Source: an uncultured Clostridia bacterium (GTDB taxonomy: Bacteria; Bacillota; Clostridia; TANB77; CAG-508). From it: 20,428 nt of DNA. Position 1 is the stretch's first letter. Each line of letters opens with the position of its first letter. Positions 16,782 through 20,428 of this stretch are shown in pieces. Under the pieces are notes generated by a model. It saw only the letters and a list, made by a program, of their open reading frames with translations, had not been told where the DNA came from and searched no databases. The stretch spans positions 1 through 20,428 of the forward strand of contig CANQRO010000016.1 of assembly GCA_947626205.1 (NCBI GenBank), in the 5' to 3' direction. Made by a program: the position numbers and the translations under genes.

Positions 16782-17189
16782 CTACAAATTCATTTCTTTT
16801 ACAATACTTGCTAAAATTCCATTAATAAATGAAGGAGAATTATCTTCCCCATATTTTTTTGCAAGTTCAATTGCTTCATTTATTGCTACTTTATATGGAA
16901 TTTCTTTAAATAACATTTCAAAAATAGCTAATTTTAATAAAGCAATATCTACTTTAGAAACTCTATCTATAGACCACCCTTTTTTCAAATTTTGTTCAAT
17001 TTTAGATTTAATACTATCGAAATTTTTTGAAATACCTGTATATATTTCTTTAATATATGCTTTTGTTTGCTCATTAGTAATATTATTGTTTTCAAAAAAT
17101 AAATCTAGTTGTTCTTCTCCTACTTCATGTTGTATTTCCATACTATAAAGAAATTGAAAAGCTAACTCCCTTGTGGCTGATCTTTTCAT
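16782..17189 (-). CDS. nusB: Transcription antitermination factor NusB
   Basis: RNA-binding antitermination protein that with NusE (S10) binds boxA of rRNA leaders. The 135-aa all-helical protein shows the family pattern: RELAFQFLYSMEI at the start, the NFDSIKSKIEQNLKKGWSIDRVSKVDIALLKLAIFEM region in the middle, then IPYKVAINEAIELAKKYG and FINGILASI at the end. AGGAAGG lies 11 nt upstream of the ATG. It follows DUF2273 by 16 bp, the common clostridial order after the Asp23 operon. Confidence 0.96.
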   Translation of the reverse strand: MKRSATRELAFQFLYSMEIQHEVGEEQLDLFFENNNITNEQTKAYIKEIYTGISKNFDSIKSKIEQNLKKGWSIDRVSKVDIALLKLAIFEMLFKEIPYKVAINEAIELAKKYGEDNSPSFINGILASIVKEMNL

Positions 17190-17205
17190 AATTTTAGTTT
17201 CCTTC

Positions 17206-17409
17206 CTATATTCTATCTATAAAGTCTTTTAATTTTTCTTTTACTTCATACTTATTTTTTTGTATATAATTTCCTACAAACATTCCAATTGCAACTAAAA
17301 TAATTCCAACAATTAAGTCATATAAACGTGTAAATAAAATTACAAGTGCAACAATGGCTCCAATAATAGCACCTGAGTACTTACTTAAAAAATTCTTGAA
17401 ACTATCCAT
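17206..17409 (-). CDS. DUF2273 small membrane protein
   Basis: A 67-aa protein with two hydrophobic segments (about 11-27, with SGAIIGAIVALVILFT, and 30-46, with LIVGIILVAIGMFVGNYI) and a basic C-terminal tail. DUF2273 proteins are usually encoded between amaP and nusB or next to asp23, as here. They are thought to belong to the membrane side of the Asp23 envelope stress system, but no biochemical role is established. AGGAGG precedes the ATG. Confidence 0.85.
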   Translation of the reverse strand: MDSFKNFLSKYSGAIIGAIVALVILFTRLYDLIVGIILVAIGMFVGNYIQKNKYEVKEKLKDFIDRI

Positions 17410-17421
17410 TTTATTTTCCTC

Positions 17422-17982
17422 CTAATCGCTGATTTTTTCCTCTTGTTTAGGGGTGATATTTTTAATTTTAATATTCACTTCTTTAATATCTATATCGATA
17501 GATTTTTTTATAACATCTTTAATTTTTACTTGTAGTTTACTTGATAACTCTTTAATAGGAGCTTCTTGTTCTACATACAAAGTAACATTTATATTAATAT
17601 CATTATCATTTGTTAATTCTACTTTTGCTGTAACATCTTGAGTATTTTCATACCCTTTTACAACGCTACTTACTAGGTTTTGAATTGTATCTCTTGAAAT
17701 TAATAGATTTCCGTTTTCATTTTTTATTAAAATTCCATTATCCATATTTGTGTCTTTAGGTTTTTCTGTTGTAAAGAAAATACCTTTGATTGCTAATAGA
17801 ATAAGTACAACACAAACTCCTAATGCAATATTAGATGCTGTATAGTTATTTAATAAAGTTTCTATATACATAACAATTACATCTAATTTTATCCATCCAA
17901 AAATCATTAAACATGTTAATACTGATACAATTAAAATAATACTGGAAAATAGTACTAATGCTATTTTATCTAATACTTTCAT
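17422..17982 (-). CDS. amaP: Alkaline shock response membrane anchor protein AmaP
   Basis: Membrane protein of the type that tethers Asp23 to the cytoplasmic membrane in Staphylococcus. The 186 aa have two N-terminal transmembrane segments (about 6-30 and 51-71) with a short loop between them. A cytoplasmic alpha/beta domain follows that itself resembles Asp23: SRDTIQNLVSSVVKGYENT, then a DININVTLYVEQEAPI strand region, then LSSKLQVKIKDVIKKSIDID. It lies 17 bp after asp23 and 12 bp before DUF2273; all three are probably one transcript. Confidence 0.88.
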   Translation of the reverse strand: MKVLDKIALVLFSSIILIVSVLTCLMIFGWIKLDVIVMYIETLLNNYTASNIALGVCVVLILLAIKGIFFTTEKPKDTNMDNGILIKNENGNLLISRDTIQNLVSSVVKGYENTQDVTAKVELTNDNDININVTLYVEQEAPIKELSSKLQVKIKDVIKKSIDIDIKEVNIKIKNITPKQEEKISD

Positions 17983-17999
17983 AGTTTTCCTCCATTTAA

Positions 18000-18419
18000 T
18001 TATTCTTGTTCATTATTTGCTTCTTCACCAGATTGTAAGTCTGTACTAACACCTTGTACATGGACATTTACTTCTAATACTTTTAGCCCTGTCATTGTTT
18101 CTACTGCTTTTTTTACTCTATTTTGAATTTCAAAAGCAACATCTGGTATTCTTGTACCATATTCTACAATAATATTTACATCAATTTTTGTTTCCTTTTC
18201 TCCTACTTCTACTTTTATACCTTTTGATAAATTTTTCTTTCCACTAAAAACTTCACTAATTCCTCCAGCAAATCCTCCAGCCATTCCTGCTACTCCTGAT
18301 ACTTCTGATACTGCAACACCAGCAATAACAGCTACAACATCATCTGATATTCTTATTCCACTATTTTCTTCTTGTTCATCATTTGAAGCCTCTAATTCAA
18401 CTTTTTCTTCTTTTTCCAT
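18000..18419 (-). CDS. Asp23/Gls24 family envelope stress response protein
   Basis: A 139-aa cytoplasmic protein of the Asp23/Gls24 (DUF322) family, abundant envelope-associated proteins that respond to alkaline or cell wall stress. The acidic N-terminus leads into GIRISDDVVAVIAGVAVSEV, a Gly-rich turn (VAGMAGGFAGGISEVF), then KGIKVEVGEKETKIDVNIIV and IQNRVKKAVETMTGLKVLEV, and the last strand VNVHVQGV, an intact family core. AAAGGAGG is 6-7 nt upstream of the ATG. It is the first gene of the long minus-strand run and has a good SigA promoter. Confidence 0.93.
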   Translation of the reverse strand: MEKEEKVELEASNDEQEENSGIRISDDVVAVIAGVAVSEVSGVAGMAGGFAGGISEVFSGKKNLSKGIKVEVGEKETKIDVNIIVEYGTRIPDVAFEIQNRVKKAVETMTGLKVLEVNVHVQGVSTDLQSGEEANNEQE

Positions 18420-18470
18420 AATATTTCCTCCTTTTCACTATAAGAAAATTCATACTATTTTCTATCACTT

Positions 18471-18499
18471 AGTATATCAATTTTTATACTATTTTACAA
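18471..18499 (-). promoter_or_regulatory. SigA promoter of the asp23 operon
   Basis: On the minus strand TTGTAA (18499-18494), a 17-bp spacer and TATACT (18476-18471). The leader of about 45 nt contains AGAAAAT/ATTTTCT inverted arms just before the SD AAAGGAGG. Confidence 0.65.
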
Positions 18500-18663
18500 T
18501 ATCTTTCATAAAGATTATGGAAATTTTTACTGCCATTTAATAAAAAATATTATTGAAAAATAAGCTATATAAACATGTTATGCATAATACAATTTAATTT
18601 TTATATCATAAAACTTTTTTATATGCATAAGTTTTAATATACTTTTTTATAAGGTGATGAGTT

Positions 18664-19200
18664 ATGTTTATATTTAATTTAAAATTAGATTATAAAATTA
18701 TATTTAAGATTTTATTTATTCTATTATTTATTGTTATTCTTATAATTGCAGTATTAGCATTCTACAAAATTTTTAACTACTCTAATAAAATTGGTAATGA
18801 ATTTTCAAATTCTAATATAGCATATATTGATTCAAACAATTATACTAATATTTTAAAATGTGTACATGATAATTTAGATGATTATGTTGGTCAAAAAATC
18901 AGCTTTTCTGGATACATATATCGTGTCTATGACTTCAATGAAAATCAATTTGTTTTAGCAAGAAATATGATTATTAATAATAATCAAAGCGTTGTTGTGG
19001 GATTCTTATGTGAATGTAAGACAGCATCTGAATTTCCTGAAAATTCGTGGGTAACAATTACAGGTGAAATAACTAAAGGTGATTACCATGGTGAAATACC
19101 TGTAATTAAGATACTTGAAATAAATTCTTGTGAAAAGCCTAATGAAGAATTTGTTTATCCTCCAGACGATACTTATATACCAACAAGTGTTATTTTTTAA
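18664..19200 (+). CDS. Membrane-anchored protein resembling the DUF1980/TIGR03943 C-terminal domain
   Basis: A 178-aa protein with one N-terminal membrane segment (about 13-34) and an outward domain from about 50. The domain pattern DDYVGQKISFSGYIYRV, QFVLARNMI, SWVTITGEI and VIKILEI resembles the beta-barrel C-terminal region of DUF1980/TIGR03943 (YcgQ-like) proteins. There the sequence GFVY...FVLARF...CC..DA...W..V.G is typical. The Cys-Cys-x-Asp signature of that family is absent here, although C and E/C residues occur at FLCECK. Usually that family sits beside a permease-like partner; none is in this window. AAGGTGATG lies just upstream of the ATG. Family assignment is from memory and is tentative. 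Confidence 0.65.
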   Translation: MFIFNLKLDYKIIFKILFILLFIVILIIAVLAFYKIFNYSNKIGNEFSNSNIAYIDSNNYTNILKCVHDNLDDYVGQKISFSGYIYRVYDFNENQFVLARNMIINNNQSVVVGFLCECKTASEFPENSWVTITGEITKGDYHGEIPVIKILEINSCEKPNEEFVYPPDDTYIPTSVIF

Positions 19201-19226
19201 AAAAGTATTTTCTTTTACGCTTTTTA

Positions 19227-19235
19227 TGTTATAAT
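19227..19235 (+). promoter_or_regulatory. Extended -10 promoter of the Xre gene
   Basis: TGTTATAAT (19227-19235) is an extended -10 with a perfect hexamer; the -35 region is poor. The 8-bp palindrome TACATGTA (19235-19242) overlaps the start region and could be an autoregulatory operator for the Xre protein, which is speculative. Confidence 0.5.
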
Positions 19236-19273
19236 ACATGTACTAATATAATTAGCGAAAGGATGATATTTAT

Positions 19274-19597
19274 ATGGCACTAGATTATCAATTAATAGGT
19301 AAAAGATTAAAAGATGCTAGAAATTCAAAAAAACTCACATTGGATCAATTAGCAAAAAAGCTTGATGTTTCAATACCTTTTGTAAGTCGTATAGAAAAAG
19401 GAAATTTAGAAATTAGTTTAAAAAGATTATCTCAAATTTGTGAAATTTTAGAAATATCTGAAGGAAGTATTTTAAATGGAACTTCTACTACTTCTAAGAA
19501 TTATTTAAATGACGATTTTTCTAGTTTATTAAAAAATTGTCCAGCAGATAAATTAAATTTAATTTATAACGTTGCGAAAATAATTTCTGAGAGTTAA
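19274..19597 (+). CDS. Xre-family helix-turn-helix regulator
   Basis: A 107-aa DNA-binding protein with a clear Cro/C1-type HTH at about 8-63: IGKRLKDARNSKKLTLDQLA, the turn, VSIPFVSRIEKGNLEISLK, then LSQICEILEISEGSIL. The C-terminal 40 residues are a short helical extension that may dimerise. AAAGGATGAT lies 6-8 nt upstream of the ATG. It is a separate transcript from its own extended -10, and ends 6 nt before a compact structured element. The target is unknown; the preceding membrane protein gene is the obvious candidate. Single-domain Xre regulators are common and no phage genes are nearby. Confidence 0.9.
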   Translation: MALDYQLIGKRLKDARNSKKLTLDQLAKKLDVSIPFVSRIEKGNLEISLKRLSQICEILEISEGSILNGTSTTSKNYLNDDFSSLLKNCPADKLNLIYNVAKIISES

Positions 19598-19602
19598 TAT
19601 TG

Positions 19603-19702
19603 GCTATAAGAAAAGTGGCTTCGCTACATGTGCATTTTGCTTCGCAAATATGTACAGACTAATGTAACTTAACCTTGTTTTATAGCAGAAATCTTCGATT
19701 TT
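19603..19702 (+). ncRNA. Compact multi-hairpin element with UUC loops, candidate structured RNA or repeat
   Basis: Outer stem GCTATAA (19603-19609) with TTATAGC (19680-19686) encloses hairpin 1, GTGGC-TTC-GCTAC (19615-19627), and hairpin 2, TGTGCATTTTGC-TTC-GCAAATATGTACA (19629-19656, one bulge). A third hairpin AAATC-TTC-GATTT follows at 19689-19701. All three have a C-TTC-G loop. It lies in the 3' region of the Xre transcript directly before a strong terminator. It could be a structured 3'-UTR, a small RNA, or a dispersed palindromic repeat. It is not a tRNA. Confidence 0.45.
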
Positions 19703-19705
19703 TCC

Positions 19706-19761
19706 TATATAATAAAAAAGCACAAAATATTATATAATATTTTGTGCTTTTTTATTATATA
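19706..19761. terminator. Perfect 56-bp palindrome, bidirectional terminator
   Basis: Positions 19706-19733 are the exact reverse complement of 19734-19761, with AAAAAAGCACAAAAT on one side and ATTTTGTGCTTTTTT on the other. It sits between convergent xre and metK and has a U-tract in both directions, so it should terminate both. A 28-bp perfect arm without a loop is unusually long for a terminator. Confidence 0.85.
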
Positions 19762-19865
19762 TTTTTATATTAGCTTTATTATATTTTTAATCTTTGCTTT
19801 ATTGTATCTTGCTATAGTAATTTTTGCTATTTATACATTTTAGTTTTATTATAATGCTTTTATTT
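19762..19865. other. Short AT-rich spacer downstream of metK
   Basis: About 100 bases between the palindrome and the metK stop. I see no gene, only AT-rich sequence with loosely repeated CTTTATT/CTTTATTG words. Confidence 0.5.
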
Positions 19866-20428
19866 TTATAATTTGATAATTTTTTCCCAAGGTAAATCTT
19901 CTTTTCCAAAATGTCCATAGTTTGTTGTTTTTTTATAAATTGGCTCTTGTAAATGTAAATAATTTATAATTCCTCTCGGAGTTAAATCGAATGTTTTATT
20001 TATTTTATTAACAATTTCTTCTTCTGGTATAGTATTAGTTTTAAATGTATCTACATATATAGATACTGGTTTTGCTACTCCTATTGCATATGAAAACTGA
20101 ATTTCACACTTTTTAGCATAACCATTCGCTACTATATTTTTTGCAATTAGCCTTGCCATATATGCTGCTGAGCGGTCCACTTTTGTTGGATCTTTTCCAG
20201 AAAAAGCTCCTCCACCATGTCTTGCATATCCTCCATAAGTATCTACAATTATTTTTCTTCCGGTTAATCCGCTATCTCCTAGTGGTCCACCTATTACAAA
20301 TCTACCTGTAGGATTAATATAATATTTTGTATTTTCATCTAATAAGTTTTCTGGTACAACAACTTTTATTACCTTTTCAATTATATCCTTTTTTAAGATA
20401 TCTAAATTAGTTTCTTCTGTATGTTGAG
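19866..20428 (-). CDS. metK: S-adenosylmethionine synthetase, C-terminal part (start beyond window)
   Basis: Methionine adenosyltransferase, which makes S-adenosylmethionine from methionine and ATP. About 187 codons are visible, in frame to the right edge. Landmarks: GGPLGDSGLTGRKIIVDTYG, GGGAFSGKDPTKVDRS (family signature 2 region), the AARLIAKNIV-like helix (YMARLIAKNIVANGYAKK) and the C-terminal FGKEDLPWEKI. An in-frame GTG at 20180 is internal to the conserved KVDRS motif and is not a start. SAM from this enzyme is the cofactor of the TrmH-type methyltransferase in this window. A SAM riboswitch, if any, would lie outside the window. Confidence 0.96.
   Translation of the reverse strand, partial: QHTEETNLDILKKDIIEKVIKVVVPENLLDENTKYYINPTGRFVIGGPLGDSGLTGRKIIVDTYGGYARHGGGAFSGKDPTKVDRSAAYMARLIAKNIVANGYAKKCEIQFSYAIGVAKPVSIYVDTFKTNTIPEEEIVNKINKTFDLTPRGIINYLHLQEPIYKKTTNYGHFGKEDLPWEKIIKL

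Noticed and set aside
19235..19242. TACATGTA palindrome as a proven Xre operator
   Set aside because: An 8-bp AT-rich palindrome is too short to support this; kept only as a speculation in the promoter entry.
19603..19686. A tRNA or tRNA-like gene
   Set aside because: The outer stem and two arms recall a clover leaf, but there is no TTCRANNY T-loop, anticodon arm layout or acceptor end.
19866..20180. A separate 104-codon gene starting at the GTG at 20180
   Set aside because: The GTG is an internal Val codon of MetK within a conserved motif, and the frame is open to the window edge with MetK sequence upstream.

Overview
The window is strongly AT-rich and reads as a chromosomal segment of a low-GC, Gram-positive, spore-forming anaerobe, most likely an uncultured Clostridia-type Bacillota. 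The evidence is the gene order asp23-amaP-DUF2273-nusB-xseA-xseB, a SleB-type cortex hydrolase, formate-tetrahydrofolate ligase, DUF4364 next to engB, and AGA-dominated arginine codons. No rRNA, tRNA, CRISPR array or insertion sequence was seen.

Layout. (1) 1-4873, minus strand: an accessory-looking three-gene operon. It holds a small conserved hypothetical protein, a protein with a possible ADP-ribosyltransferase-like (ART-like) N-terminus and an Asp/Tyr-rich tract, and a large superfamily II helicase that runs off the left edge and is broken by one +1 frame change. (2) 4874-5174: divergent promoter region. (3) 5175-7613, plus strand: serS (archaeal-like sequence type), engB and a DUF4364 winged-helix protein, ending at a long imperfect hairpin shared with the convergent operon. 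(4) 7758-18419, minus strand: a long housekeeping run, read from its promoter as asp23, amaP, DUF2273, nusB, xseA (frame-broken), xseB, a divergent PAP2 protein, fhs, sleB, mfd and a TrmH-type methyltransferase. It covers envelope stress anchoring, antitermination, exonuclease VII, C1 metabolism, spore germination and transcription-coupled repair. (5) 18664-19597, plus strand: a membrane-anchored protein resembling the C-terminal domain of DUF1980/TIGR03943 proteins, and a small Xre regulator. (6) 19598-19865: a compact multi-hairpin element and a perfect 56-bp palindrome. (7) 19866-20428, minus strand: the C-terminal half of metK.

The most interesting observation concerns the two frame breaks, in the helicase and in xseA. 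Both are one-base events at an in-frame CGG codon preceded by T, and both resume in the +1 frame with a glycine GGN codon. A hand scan found no other in-frame CGG in any gene of the window, although CGT, CGC, CGA, AGA and AGG are all used. Either CGG is an unassigned or starved codon that triggers +1 frameshifting in this organism, or the same context-specific sequence error occurred twice. Other items worth a look are a hairpin that loops out the space between a strong Shine-Dalgarno (SD) sequence and the trmH start, an apparent T7 slippage site at the sleB start, an antisense terminator-like hairpin inside mfd, three 25-bp tandem repeats upstream of mfd, and the UUC-loop hairpin element downstream of the Xre gene.
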